A DNA stretch of 64,000 bases from Spongiivirga citrea (GTDB lineage: Bacteria > Bacteroidota > Bacteroidia > Flavobacteriales > Flavobacteriaceae), in contig NZ_JAABOQ010000001.1 in NCBI RefSeq assembly GCF_010671565.1, positions 62,001-126,000 on the forward strand, given 5' to 3'. The notes beneath the pieces were generated by a model that worked only from the letters and a program-made list of their open reading frames with translations, had not been told where the DNA came from and ran no database searches. This document shows, in pieces, positions 42,881-51,991 of the stretch (positions within the stretch are counted from its first letter, which is position 1; every line of letters begins with the position of its first letter). The translations under genes were made by a program, and so were the position numbers.

Positions 42881-44308
42881 ATGACAAAAACTGCGGAATC
42901 AGTTTGGAGCGATTGCCTGTCTTTTATTCAGGACAATATTCAGCCTCAAGCGTACAAAACATGGTTTGAACCAATCAAAGCTGTAAAACTTACTGATAAC
43001 GCATTAAGCATTCAAGTACCTAGTAAATTTTTTTACGAGTGGCTTGAAGAACATTATGTAAAGGTACTTAAGGTTGCCCTTACTAAAGAATTAGGTGAAA
43101 ATGCCAGATTAGTGTACATTATTAAAATGGAAAACACTTATGGTAATAAGCAGCCATTTACTGAGAAAATACCAAGTTCTAATCGTGGAAATGTAAAAGC
43201 TCAAGAAGTCGATGTCCCTTTAAAAAACAAAAGCCCGGAACTTAAAAACCCTTTTGTCATTCCTGGAATTCGAAATGTAAAGATCGAATCTCAGCTCAAT
43301 CCAAGTTATAATTTCGAGAACTTTTTAGAGGGTGATGCAAACCGTTTAGCACGTTCAGCCGGATTAGCTGTTGCAAATAAACCAGGAGGCACTTCATTTA
43401 ACCCACTATTGATTTTTGGTGGTGTCGGTTTAGGAAAAACACATCTTGCACATGCTATTGGTGTTGAAATTAAAGATAAGTACCCAGAAAAGACTGTCCT
43501 TTATATATCAGCTGAAAAATTCACTCAACAATATATAGAGTCGGTTAAAAAGAATAATAGAAATGATTTCATTCATTTTTATCAAATAGTTGACGTCTTA
43601 ATTATTGACGACGTTCAGTTTTTATCTGGCAAGACTGGGACTCAAGATGTATTCTTCCATATATTCAATCATTTACACCAAAACGGAAAGCAAGTTATTT
43701 TAACTTCTGACAAAGCTCCTGTAGATATGCAGGATATAGAGCAGCGCCTACTTTCTCGTTTTAAGTGGGGACTATCAGCAGAATTACAAAAGCCAGATTT
43801 CGAGACTCGTGTTTCTATCTTACGCAATATGCTATATCGTGATGGTGTTGAGATGCCTGATGATATTGTAGATTATGTTGCAAAGAACATCAAAACAAAT
43901 GTTCGTGAGCTAGAAGGTGCTATCATTTCTTTAATTGCACAATCTTCCTTCAATAAAAAAGAGGTAACACTTGATCTTGCTAAACAAATCGTTGAGAAGT
44001 TTGTAAAAAACACCAAAAGAGAAGTTTCTATCGACTACATTCAAAAAGTGGTTTCAGATTATTTCCAAATGGATGTTGCAACACTGCAGTCCAAAACCAG
44101 AAAAAGACATATCGTTCAAGCAAGACAATTGGCCATGTTTTTTGCTAAAAAGTTTACAAAGGCCTCTTTAGCAAGTATTGGTTCTCAAATAGGAAAACGG
44201 GATCATGCTACCGTATTACATGCTTGTAAGACTGTGGATAATTTAACAGCGACTGATAAGCAATTCAGAAAATATGTCGAAGACTTAAGCAAGAAGTTAT
44301 CGCTTTAA
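42881..44308 (+). CDS. dnaA: Chromosomal replication initiator DnaA
   Basis: This 475-residue AAA+ initiator has domain I at 1-85 (VWSDCLSFIQDNI, YKTWFEPI), then a short linker. The ATPase has Walker A at residues 180-187 (GGVGLGKT), Walker B DVLIIDDVQFLSGK and the sensor region RLLSRFKWGL. Domain IV has the DNA-binding GKRDHATVLHACKTV. It opens the origin by binding DnaA boxes. No consensus TTATCCACA box is seen in the flanking intergenic DNA, although a repeated TTTGTTCAC (about 42786-42805) lies upstream. Confidence 0.98.
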   Translation: MTKTAESVWSDCLSFIQDNIQPQAYKTWFEPIKAVKLTDNALSIQVPSKFFYEWLEEHYVKVLKVALTKELGENARLVYIIKMENTYGNKQPFTEKIPSSNRGNVKAQEVDVPLKNKSPELKNPFVIPGIRNVKIESQLNPSYNFENFLEGDANRLARSAGLAVANKPGGTSFNPLLIFGGVGLGKTHLAHAIGVEIKDKYPEKTVLYISAEKFTQQYIESVKKNNRNDFIHFYQIVDVLIIDDVQFLSGKTGTQDVFFHIFNHLHQNGKQVILTSDKAPVDMQDIEQRLLSRFKWGLSAELQKPDFETRVSILRNMLYRDGVEMPDDIVDYVAKNIKTNVRELEGAIISLIAQSSFNKKEVTLDLAKQIVEKFVKNTKREVSIDYIQKVVSDYFQMDVATLQSKTRKRHIVQARQLAMFFAKKFTKASLASIGSQIGKRDHATVLHACKTVDNLTATDKQFRKYVEDLSKKLSL

Positions 44309-44400
44309 GAAATCAGTATCAATACCGATTTCAACATTGTAAATCAACACTTTTATAGTATTTTTAGCACTAGAAGCCAGCGTTTTTACAGAAGTGCCCT

Positions 44401-44856
44401 ATGTCTAGAATAAAAGTTTTAATGGTCTGTCTTGGCAATATTTGTCGTTCTCCATTAGCAGAAGGAATCTTACAATCTAAAGTAGATCCTGCCAAAGTTT
44501 TTGTTGATAGTGCAGGTACCGGAGGATATCATGTAGGGCATCTTCCAGATCAAAGATCAATAGATGTAGCTCTTAAAAATGGGCTAGATATTACCCATCA
44601 GCGATGTCGAAAATTCAATATAGATGATTTTGATGCTTTTACCTATATATATGTAATGGATCAAAGTAACTATGATAATATTATCAAATTAGCCCGTAAC
44701 GAAGGTGATATAAAAAAGGTGCAATTAATTTTAAATGAAAGTTTTCCTGGAAAGAACAAGGAGGTTCCCGATCCATACTACGGTGGTGTTAATGGCTTCG
44801 ATCACGTATATAACTTATTAGATAATGCCTGTAATTTTATAGCAGAAAAACTCTGA
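44401..44856 (+). CDS. Low molecular weight protein tyrosine phosphatase
   Basis: This 151-residue phosphatase has the P-loop Cys10-x5-Arg16-Ser (VCLGNICRSPLAEG), and the general acid Asp in VPDPYYGG near the C-terminus. It removes phosphate from tyrosine residues of proteins, often linked to exopolysaccharide export kinases, but no such genes are here. It is followed 2 bp later by the RsmI-family methyltransferase, so the two are likely cotranscribed after dnaA. Confidence 0.93.
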   Translation: MSRIKVLMVCLGNICRSPLAEGILQSKVDPAKVFVDSAGTGGYHVGHLPDQRSIDVALKNGLDITHQRCRKFNIDDFDAFTYIYVMDQSNYDNIIKLARNEGDIKKVQLILNESFPGKNKEVPDPYYGGVNGFDHVYNLLDNACNFIAEKL

Positions 44857-44858
44857 GT

Positions 44859-45566
44859 ATGAAAAAAGGAAATCTTTATTTAATTCCCACTCGCTTGGGA
44901 GACAATCCGCCTTTAGAGGTATTACCCATGTCTATTAAGCGTATTCTTGAACAGGTTGATTATTATATTGTAGAAAATGAAAAAACCGCAAGAAGGTTTA
45001 TTAAAAAAGTAAGTCCATCAAAGTCCCAAGCAGCTTTAAAAATCAGCATATTAAACAAGTTCACAAATCCAGAGGACTTACATGGTTTTCTAGCTCCAGC
45101 ACACCAAGGAATTGATATTGGACTGCTATCAGAAGCTGGAGCTCCGGCTATTGCTGACCCAGGCGCGGATATTGTTGCTATTGCGCATGAACAACATATT
45201 AGGGTGATTCCACTGGTGGGCCCCTCCTCTATTCTAATGGCACTAATGTCGTCTGGTATGAATGGGCAAAGTTTTGCCTTTAATGGCTATTTACCAATTG
45301 ATAAGGCAGAAAGACATCAAGCAATAAAACAGCTAGAAAGGCGATCAAAAGACTTTAAACAATCCCAGGCTTTTATCGAAACTCCATATAGAAATACAAA
45401 GTTATTTAGCGCACTTCTAAACGCACTGAGTCCGCATACTAAATTATGTGTGGCTACCGATATTACACTACCAACTGAATATATCAAAACCTACCCAGTA
45501 TCGAAATGGAAACAGGAGCAAATCGACCTTCACAAACGTCCTACAATTTTTATTATCCAAGCTTAG
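44859..45566 (+). CDS. SAM-dependent methyltransferase, RsmI/tetrapyrrole methylase family
   Basis: This 235-residue protein has the tetrapyrrole methylase fold. The opening is LYLIPTRLGDNPP, the SAM site includes GLLSEAGAPAIADPGADIVAIAH, and VIPLVGPSSILMALMSSGMNGQSF is the second conserved block. RsmI methylates 16S rRNA at C1402 using this fold. This version starts IPTRLGDNPPLEVLP instead of the RsmI VATPIGNLxD, so it belongs to a shorter RsmI-like clade of Bacteroidota whose target is not firmly known. Confidence 0.85.
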   Translation: MKKGNLYLIPTRLGDNPPLEVLPMSIKRILEQVDYYIVENEKTARRFIKKVSPSKSQAALKISILNKFTNPEDLHGFLAPAHQGIDIGLLSEAGAPAIADPGADIVAIAHEQHIRVIPLVGPSSILMALMSSGMNGQSFAFNGYLPIDKAERHQAIKQLERRSKDFKQSQAFIETPYRNTKLFSALLNALSPHTKLCVATDITLPTEYIKTYPVSKWKQEQIDLHKRPTIFIIQA

Positions 45567-45676
45567 TCGCATCAAAATCTATTTAACATTTTTTTATAGG
45601 CTATATCACAACGATCCTAAAAAATGATTGTGCGTTTCTTAGTATCTTTAGCTTTCAAACTGAAATAGTTACTTTA

Positions 45677-46831
45677 ATGAAAATAGTAAGTCGATCACTT
45701 CAACATACCCTTCAATTTCTTATACTGTCCTCGTTTGGACTAATTAGCATTCAAGCGCAAACAAAAGACAAGACCATTCAAATTCCAACTCCAGAAGATA
45801 TTAATTATACTACCCAAGTGGTTGTAGCAGATATTGACATCCCATGGGGAATGGTATTTCTACCCGATGGAAGCATGCTTATTACCGATAAGTCGGGCAA
45901 ATTAATCCATTCAAAAAAAGGTAAGAAGACAATGATTTCTGGCGTCCCATCCGACCTGAAAGTACAAGGGCAAGGCGGACTATTGGATATTGAACTCCAC
46001 CCAAATTATGAAAAAAACGGTTGGATTTATCTAACCTACTCCTCAAGTGAAGGTGAAGAATCAGGAGCCAATACTAAACTCATTAGAGCTAAATTATCAA
46101 ATAACAGCCTTACAAATATTGAAACATTATATAAAGCTGGGCCTAATACCAGAAAAGGGCAGCATTTCGGTTCTCGAATTGAGTTTGACAATCAAGGTTT
46201 TCTATATTTCTCAATTGGTGACAGAGGAAACCGAAACGTAAATCCCCAGGATGTCAATAGAGATGGCGGCAAAATATATCGTTTAAAAGATGATGGCTCA
46301 ATTCCCGAAGACAATCCTTTTGTAAACAAGACCGGCGCTAAAAAAGCGATTTTTTCTTATGGTCATCGAAATCCGCAAGGAATGGTGAAACACCCCTTAA
46401 CCGGAGAAATATGGGTTCATGAACATGGTCCTCGTGGTGGCGATGAGATCAACATTGTAAAAAAAGGTGCGAACTTCGGCTGGCCAAAAATTACTTACGG
46501 AATAAACTATAGCGGTACAACAATAACCAAAAACAAATCATTACCTGGAATGGAGCAACCCCTATACTATTGGATACCTTCGATTGCTCCTAGTGGAATG
46601 ACTTTTGTCACTAGTAGCAATTATCCAGATTGGAGAGGAGACCTACTTGTCGGCTCTCTAGTATTTCAATATTTAGAACTAGTTGAATTTGATAAAGGAA
46701 AAGTATCAAGGCGTGAAAAATTGCTTGAAAATATTGGACGTGTGCGCAATGTAAGGCAAGGACCTGACGGATTTATCTATGTCGCTGTTGAAGGAAAAGG
46801 TATTCTAAAAATTGCCCCAAAATCAAGCTAA
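45677..46831 (+). CDS. Secreted PQQ-dependent sugar dehydrogenase-like protein
   Basis: This 384-residue protein has a signal peptide ending ISIQAQ, followed by a six-bladed beta-propeller of the soluble glucose dehydrogenase (GSDH) family. It shows IDIPWGMVFLPDGSMLITDKSGKL, GGLLDIELHPNYEKNGWIYLTYS, SIGDRGNRNVNPQD, YGHRNPQGMVKHP and WVHEHGPRGGDEINIV; the His residues are expected around PQQ. It may oxidise aldose sugars in the periplasm. No PQQ synthesis genes are in the window. It is a single gene. Confidence 0.9.
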   Translation: MKIVSRSLQHTLQFLILSSFGLISIQAQTKDKTIQIPTPEDINYTTQVVVADIDIPWGMVFLPDGSMLITDKSGKLIHSKKGKKTMISGVPSDLKVQGQGGLLDIELHPNYEKNGWIYLTYSSSEGEESGANTKLIRAKLSNNSLTNIETLYKAGPNTRKGQHFGSRIEFDNQGFLYFSIGDRGNRNVNPQDVNRDGGKIYRLKDDGSIPEDNPFVNKTGAKKAIFSYGHRNPQGMVKHPLTGEIWVHEHGPRGGDEINIVKKGANFGWPKITYGINYSGTTITKNKSLPGMEQPLYYWIPSIAPSGMTFVTSSNYPDWRGDLLVGSLVFQYLELVEFDKGKVSRREKLLENIGRVRNVRQGPDGFIYVAVEGKGILKIAPKSS

Positions 46832-46972
46832 ACTTAATCATTAATAAAGGGCTACTTATCGCAAATATGTCCACTTTATCATGCAGTTTTGGTGATATTG
46901 AAAAAGATATTTATGCCGTCGAATTTGACGTTTCTAATTAGATTATCGTTAGCGGATTTAAGTACAACGACA

Positions 46973-47722
46973 CTAAATAATCTCTATATTCTGACGGCGA
47001 TACCCTTCTAGTTTTGAGGAAAATGGATCAAGCTCAGTGACAAGTACATCTACTTCATTAATAGTACATGTCTGATAACGCTGACTAGAACCCAGCTTTT
47101 CTGATATCACGGGAGCTACTATCTTTTTTGAAGACTTGAGCATTGCCTTTTTCATTTGTACAATATCCCAATCCGAATCGGTCATTCCGTTAGCCTCATC
47201 AATGGAGTTGGTAGTCATAAAACATACATCAGCCCTAATCTCCTGAATAAAACGAATAGTACTAGGGCCAACTGCAAGTTGAGAATCTTTCAGCAAACGC
47301 CCTCCGATGAATAGTACTTCTATATGTTCATGTGTCATTAATTGCATCGCTACTGGTAGGCTTGGAGTGAAAAAAGTAGCTTTCAAATTTACCGGCAGAT
47401 GTCTAGCAATTTCCAAATTAGTAGTACCACCACTAATTAAAACAATCCCATTATTCGGAATTAATGAAACCGACTTCTTCGCAATAAAGGCTTTCTCTTC
47501 ATGTGAAAAAATGTCCGTCTCAGTATAGGTGTAAATATTAAATCCGTTAGAGATGGCCCCTCCATGTACCTTCTTTAACTTTTTAAGCTGATCCAGTTCT
47601 TTTACATCTCTTCGTACGGTGTCTATTGAAACATTTAATTGCTCCGCAAGATCACCTAATAAAACCTTGTTGTGAATTCTGGTTTCATTTAAAATAAATT
47701 GTTGTCGTTCTTCTTTTAACAT
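46973..47722 (-). CDS. DeoR/GlpR-family transcriptional regulator of the amino sugar locus
   Basis: This 249-residue regulator has an N-terminal winged HTH (RQQFILNETRIHNKVLLGDL; VSIDTVRRDVKELDQLKKL; KKVHGGA is the DeoR signature end). A C-terminal sugar-phosphate sensor domain follows (LISGGTTNLEIARHLP; LFIGGRLLKDSQLAVG). DeoR proteins usually repress nearby sugar genes until a phosphorylated sugar binds. It is divergent from nagB with a shared 168-bp intergenic region carrying a 20-bp direct repeat, the first copy 5 bp from its own start codon. It probably controls nagB and itself, with an amino sugar phosphate as effector. Confidence 0.92.
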   Translation of the reverse strand: MLKEERQQFILNETRIHNKVLLGDLAEQLNVSIDTVRRDVKELDQLKKLKKVHGGAISNGFNIYTYTETDIFSHEEKAFIAKKSVSLIPNNGIVLISGGTTNLEIARHLPVNLKATFFTPSLPVAMQLMTHEHIEVLFIGGRLLKDSQLAVGPSTIRFIQEIRADVCFMTTNSIDEANGMTDSDWDIVQMKKAMLKSSKKIVAPVISEKLGSSQRYQTCTINEVDVLVTELDPFSSKLEGYRRQNIEII

Positions 47723-47727
47723 AATAT

Positions 47728-47810
47728 AAAAACAGCATAATACTGCATTTATTATTCAATAATAAGAAAATTATAGTAAAATAATACTAAAAAAACAGCA
47801 TAATATTGCA
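47728..47810. promoter_or_regulatory. Candidate operator: 20-bp direct repeat between deoR-type gene and nagB
   Basis: AAAAACAGCATAATACTGCA (47728-47747) and the same sequence with a single C-to-T change (47791-47810) are 63 bp apart, six helical turns. They flank the middle of the divergent promoter region; a TATCTTTA -7-like element (one mismatch) for nagB lies at 47828-47835. Such repeats fit DeoR-family binding and looping. Confidence 0.75.
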
Positions 47811-47890
47811 ATATTATAAAAATTGAGTATCTTTACAGCTCTTTTAAATAAGATTTTACACCTAGATTATTTCATATAAAATCATTTAAA

Positions 47891-49837
47891 ATGACCAGCA
47901 CAACAATTACTTACCCTAACGCTACACCAAATATTCCCATTAAGAAATTTGAAAAAGCAAATTCTGTAGTCTACAAAAACTCTAAAGACGCATCGCTTTT
48001 TGTCGCTCGAGAAATAGCCGACTTGATAAAACAAAAAGCTGCAAAAGGAAAAAATGTTGTTTTAGGCCTAGCAACAGGATCAAGTCCCACTAAAGTTTAC
48101 GAGTACCTAATTCAATTTCATCAAAATGAAGGCTTAAGTTTTAAAAACGTAATCACCTTTAATTTAGATGAATACTACCCACAGCGCCCAGATGCCATTC
48201 AAAGCTACGTGCGTTTTATGAATGAGCATTTATTTGATCATATCGATATCAAAAAGGAGAATATTCATATTCCAGATGGAACAATTGAAGAAAAAGATCT
48301 TTCACAATACTGCGCTGATTATGAAAAAAACATCAAGAAAAGTGGTGGTATAGATTTGCAATTACTAGGGATTGGTAGAACTGGTCACGTTGGCTTTAAT
48401 GAACCAGGATCTTCTGTAAACAGTCTAACAAGACTCATTAGGTTAGATAAGATTACCAGATTAGATGCGGCAAGTGACTTTTTCGGTGAAGAAAATGTTC
48501 CGGATAGAGCTATTACAATGGGAGTTGGAAGCATTCTAGCTGCCGACAAAATATTCTTAATGGCTTGGGGGGAAGGGAAAGCCCCTATTGTAAAAGAGGC
48601 CTTAGAGGGTCCAATCCTGGAATCAATTCCAGCCACATTCCTTCAACATCATGATAACTGTACTTTTGTTTTAGATACAGCTGCCGCATCAGAATTGACA
48701 AGAATAAAAACTCCGTGGCTAGTCGAAGATTGTAATTGGACAGACAACCTCATTAAAAAAGCAGTTATCTGGCTTTCAGCAAAAGTAAATAAGGCCATTT
48801 TAAAGATTACCAATGAGGATTACAATGAATACGGAATGGGAAATTTAGTGGCTGAAATTGGCACCGCTGAAGACATTAATCTCAAAGTATTTAATCAACT
48901 CCAACGTACAATAACGGGTTGGCCTGGAGGGAAGCCCAATTTTGATGATTCCGAACGACCAGAACGCGCGGATCCTTTTCCGAAACGTTCCCTAATATTT
49001 AGCCCTCACCCTGATGACGATGTCATATCAATGGGTGGCACTTTACTACGATTGGTAGACCAAGGACATGAGGTACATATAGCCTATCAAACCTCAGGGA
49101 ATATTGCAGTTTTTGATGATGAAGTAATTCGGTTTTTAGACTTTGCGCAGGATACCGTTCATGGCCCAGAGGCAACAAACGAGCTTTCGCAATTAATGCA
49201 AGAAGTACGAACCTTCTTAAAACAAAAGCATCCTGGCGATGTTGACACACCAGAAATACAAAAATTTAAAGGCCTTATCAGAAAAGGAGAAGCGCTTTCT
49301 GCCTGTCGCTACTGCGGTGTTAAAGAAGAAAATGCTCATTTTTTGAACCTCCCCTTCTACGAAACGGGCACTGTAAAAAAGAAACTCCCTACCGAGAGAG
49401 ATATACAAATCACCTGCGATCTTCTCAACAAAATACAACCCCATCAAATTTTTGCCGCTGGTGACCTTTCTGACCCTCATGGTACGCATCGTGTTTGTTT
49501 ACAGCTAATATTTGATTCGCTGAAACGATTAAGAGATCAAAGCTGGGTTAAGGATTGTTATCTATGGCTGTATCGCGGAGCTTGGCAAGAATGGGATATT
49601 GCCGATATGGAAATGGCTGTACCTATCGGACCAAAAGATCTTGATAGAAAAAGAAATGCCATTTTTAAACACCAATCACAAAAAGACAGTGCGATGTTTC
49701 CAGGCAGCGACGCACGCGAATTTTGGCAACGTGCCGAACAACGAAATAAAGAAACAGCCACCAAATACGATCAGTTAGGCTTGCCAGAATATGAAGCGAT
49801 AGAAGGCTTCGTGCGATATCATTTTAAGAAGGAATAA
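47891..49837 (+). CDS. nagB: Glucosamine-6-phosphate deaminase fused to a PIG-L deacetylase-like domain
   Basis: This is a 648-residue fusion. Residues about 30-290 are NagB, which turns glucosamine 6-phosphate into fructose 6-phosphate and ammonia: VVLGLATGSSPTKVYEYL, FNLDEYYP (catalytic Asp) and GRTGHVGFNEPGS (His). From about residue 365 a PIG-L/LmbE domain follows, with His373-Pro-Asp-Asp-Asp (SPHPDDDVISMGGTLL) and DPHGTHRVC, a zinc N-deacetylase site that appears intact. The fusion is a recurring Bacteroidota architecture. It is divergent from the DeoR regulator and 41 bp upstream of anmK, giving an amino sugar recycling unit. The role of the PIG-L half is unproven. Confidence 0.93.
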   Translation: MTSTTITYPNATPNIPIKKFEKANSVVYKNSKDASLFVAREIADLIKQKAAKGKNVVLGLATGSSPTKVYEYLIQFHQNEGLSFKNVITFNLDEYYPQRPDAIQSYVRFMNEHLFDHIDIKKENIHIPDGTIEEKDLSQYCADYEKNIKKSGGIDLQLLGIGRTGHVGFNEPGSSVNSLTRLIRLDKITRLDAASDFFGEENVPDRAITMGVGSILAADKIFLMAWGEGKAPIVKEALEGPILESIPATFLQHHDNCTFVLDTAAASELTRIKTPWLVEDCNWTDNLIKKAVIWLSAKVNKAILKITNEDYNEYGMGNLVAEIGTAEDINLKVFNQLQRTITGWPGGKPNFDDSERPERADPFPKRSLIFSPHPDDDVISMGGTLLRLVDQGHEVHIAYQTSGNIAVFDDEVIRFLDFAQDTVHGPEATNELSQLMQEVRTFLKQKHPGDVDTPEIQKFKGLIRKGEALSACRYCGVKEENAHFLNLPFYETGTVKKKLPTERDIQITCDLLNKIQPHQIFAAGDLSDPHGTHRVCLQLIFDSLKRLRDQSWVKDCYLWLYRGAWQEWDIADMEMAVPIGPKDLDRKRNAIFKHQSQKDSAMFPGSDAREFWQRAEQRNKETATKYDQLGLPEYEAIEGFVRYHFKKE

Positions 49838-49878
49838 ATGCGTAAGTTTATTTAATATTTTGTCTTAGTTTTAACAAA

Positions 49879-50955
49879 ATGAAAACGTATTCAGCTATCG
49901 GTTTAATGTCAGGCACCTCTTTAGATGGACTGGATATTGTGCATTGCACCTTGACTGAAAACAAGTCTAAATGGAATTATGTCATACATCACACTAAAAG
50001 CATTTCATATGACGACTCCCGCAGAAAGCAGCTAAAAAATGCTATAAACTTTTCAGCAACTGATCTTTTAAAACTGCATCATAAATATGGAAAGTGGTTA
50101 GGAGAACAAGTCGATGTTTTTGCCAAAGAAAATAAAATCAAACCCGATTATGTAGCAAGTCATGGTCATACGATTCATCATCAACCTCATAATAAGTTTA
50201 CCTTTCAAATTGGGTACGGACAAGATCTAGCCAGCGCTTGCGGTATTAGAACAATTTCAGATTTTAGATCGGCTGATATCGCAGCAAATGGTCAAGGTGC
50301 TCCCCTAGTTCCAATAGGTGACGAGCTTTTTTTTGGCGAATATGATTTTTGTTTGAATCTTGGAGGTATTAGCAACGTCTCCTATAAAAAAGATGGAAAA
50401 AGGCTGGCATATGACATTGGCATTGCAAACATGATATTGAATTATATCATTCAAAAAACGGGAAAGCAATATGATGATAATGGATCTGTTGCATCATCAG
50501 GGGTTATAAATCGACAACTTTTAGATTCGCTGAATAACTTAGATTATTACAAACAATCTAAACCAAAATCTACCGGATATGAGTGGTTTTTATCAGATGT
50601 AATTCCCATTCTAAATAGGTCAAACGACAGCACAGCGAACTTACTTTGTACTGCCGTTCATCATATTACTCAAACTGTTTCCCATGACATTAAAGAACTT
50701 TCCAACAAACCAGATAATACTATTTTAATTACAGGAGGTGGCGCTTTTAATGGGTTTTTAATGCAAATACTTTCAGAAAATTTGGGGAACAGTTTCCAAA
50801 TTGAGATTTCCAACAAGCAACTTATTGAGTTCAAAGAAGCTTTAGTCTTTGCTTTAATGGGCGCTCTTCGCTTAGAAAATCAGCCAAACTGCCTTGCAAG
50901 TGTGACAGGAGCCAAGGCAAATGTTTCGGGTGGTATTATATTCAATCCAAATTAG
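49879..50955 (+). CDS. anmK: Anhydro-N-acetylmuramic acid kinase
   Basis: This 358-residue kinase phosphorylates 1,6-anhydroMurNAc from turned-over peptidoglycan with ring opening, giving MurNAc 6-phosphate. Motifs are AIGLMSGTSLDGLDIVH at the N-terminus, SHGHTIHHQP, ISDFRSADIAANGQGAPLVP (catalytic Asp), NLGGISNVSY and LITGGGAFNG. It follows nagB, so the two enzymes may feed wall sugars to glycolysis. The intermediate etherase MurQ is not in this window. Confidence 0.95.
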   Translation: MKTYSAIGLMSGTSLDGLDIVHCTLTENKSKWNYVIHHTKSISYDDSRRKQLKNAINFSATDLLKLHHKYGKWLGEQVDVFAKENKIKPDYVASHGHTIHHQPHNKFTFQIGYGQDLASACGIRTISDFRSADIAANGQGAPLVPIGDELFFGEYDFCLNLGGISNVSYKKDGKRLAYDIGIANMILNYIIQKTGKQYDDNGSVASSGVINRQLLDSLNNLDYYKQSKPKSTGYEWFLSDVIPILNRSNDSTANLLCTAVHHITQTVSHDIKELSNKPDNTILITGGGAFNGFLMQILSENLGNSFQIEISNKQLIEFKEALVFALMGALRLENQPNCLASVTGAKANVSGGIIFNPN

Positions 50956-51012
50956 TTGACTTCATTCACTAATAATTGGAAATCCTTGTTAATAACTACC
51001 TAAACTGCGTTG

Positions 51013-51041
51013 TTGACGATGCAATTCATAGCTTATTTTTG
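51013..51041 (+). promoter_or_regulatory. Promoter for udk-divIC-mutAB
   Basis: TTG (51013-51015) and TATTTTTG (51034-51041) are separated by 18 bp, agreeing with the Bacteroidota -33/-7 consensus. The udk ATG lies 18 bp downstream. This is the best full promoter match seen in the window. Confidence 0.65.
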
Positions 51042-51058
51042 TATAAACAGATTGATAA

Positions 51059-51667
51059 ATGCTCATAATAGGAATTGGCGGTGGCACTGGTTGCGGCAAA
51101 ACCACTGTAGTTAGACAAATAATAAATCAACTTCCTCCTGAAGAGGTTGGAGTTATCTCTCAAGACTCTTATTATAAGGACACATCTCATATGGCTTATG
51201 ACGAACGTGTAAAGATTAATTTTGATCACCCTAGAGCAATAGATTTTGATTTGTTGATATCACATTTAAAAGACCTTAGAGGAGGAAATACCATAGATCA
51301 ACCCGTCTACTCTTTTGTAGAGCATAACCGAACAAAGGACACACAACTAACCCACCCAAGAAAAGTGATGATTGTTGAGGGAATTTTGATCTTAACAAAT
51401 CCTGATCTACGCGATATGTTTGACATTAAAATATTCGTTCATGCCGATAGTGATGAACGCTTGATAAGACGTGTAAAAAGAGATATTGCAGAGCGCGGTC
51501 GCGATATTGATGAAGTACTAGATCGATATCAAAGCACCTTAAAACCAATGCATCAGCAGTTTATTGAACCGACCAAAGAATTTGCTGACATTATTATACC
51601 TAACAATAAATACAACACCGTAGCGGTTGATATTGTACGAACTATTATAAATGAACGATTGTCATGA
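51059..51667 (+). CDS. udk: Uridine kinase
   Basis: This 202-residue P-loop kinase phosphorylates uridine and cytidine for pyrimidine salvage. Walker A is GIGGGTGCGKTTVV at residues 4-17, and there follow SQDSYYKD, NFDHPRAIDFDLL (nucleoside site), VEGILIL and IAERGRDIDEVLDRYQ. The length is standard. It overlaps the divIC-like gene by 4 bp (ATGA) and begins a four-gene run through mutB. Confidence 0.96.
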   Translation: MLIIGIGGGTGCGKTTVVRQIINQLPPEEVGVISQDSYYKDTSHMAYDERVKINFDHPRAIDFDLLISHLKDLRGGNTIDQPVYSFVEHNRTKDTQLTHPRKVMIVEGILILTNPDLRDMFDIKIFVHADSDERLIRRVKRDIAERGRDIDEVLDRYQSTLKPMHQQFIEPTKEFADIIIPNNKYNTVAVDIVRTIINERLS

Positions 51668-51981
51668 TAGGTGAAAAAATCAATCAACTAAAACGAAACA
51701 AATACTTTAAGTTTTTTAGTAATCGATATATATTAGTACTTATTCTTTTCAGCGTCTGGATGCTTTTTTTGGATGCCAATTCGCTCCTTACCCACAGAAA
51801 GATTAACCGTGAAATGCGCGAATTAAATCAGAACAAAGAATATTATCAAAAGGAAATTTCCGCCGATAAAAAAATGGTTGAGGATTTAAAAGACCCTCGA
51901 AAAATGGAAAAATTTGCTAGAGAGGAGTATTGGATGAAAAAGAAGAATGAAGATATTTATTTGGTAGAGATCGAAGAATAG
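51664..51981 (+). CDS. Septum formation initiator, DivIC/FtsB family
   Basis: This 105-residue bitopic protein has a short cytoplasmic start, a transmembrane helix at about residues 22-38 (NRYILVLILFSVWMLFL), and a periplasmic coiled coil (INREMRELNQNKEYYQKEI). It ends with EKFAREEYWMKKKNEDIYLVE, the typical FtsB/DivIC C-terminal motif. It links FtsL and FtsQ in the divisome. It is translationally coupled to udk. Confidence 0.9.
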   Translation: MIGEKINQLKRNKYFKFFSNRYILVLILFSVWMLFLDANSLLTHRKINREMRELNQNKEYYQKEISADKKMVEDLKDPRKMEKFAREEYWMKKKNEDIYLVEIEE

Positions 51982-51991
51982 AAAGCAGCAT

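Noticed and set aside
46867-46941. 24-residue frame after the PQQ sugar dehydrogenase gene
   Set aside because: It has an ATG and reasonable composition but is too short to support, and no promoter or family is seen; possibly a gene remnant.
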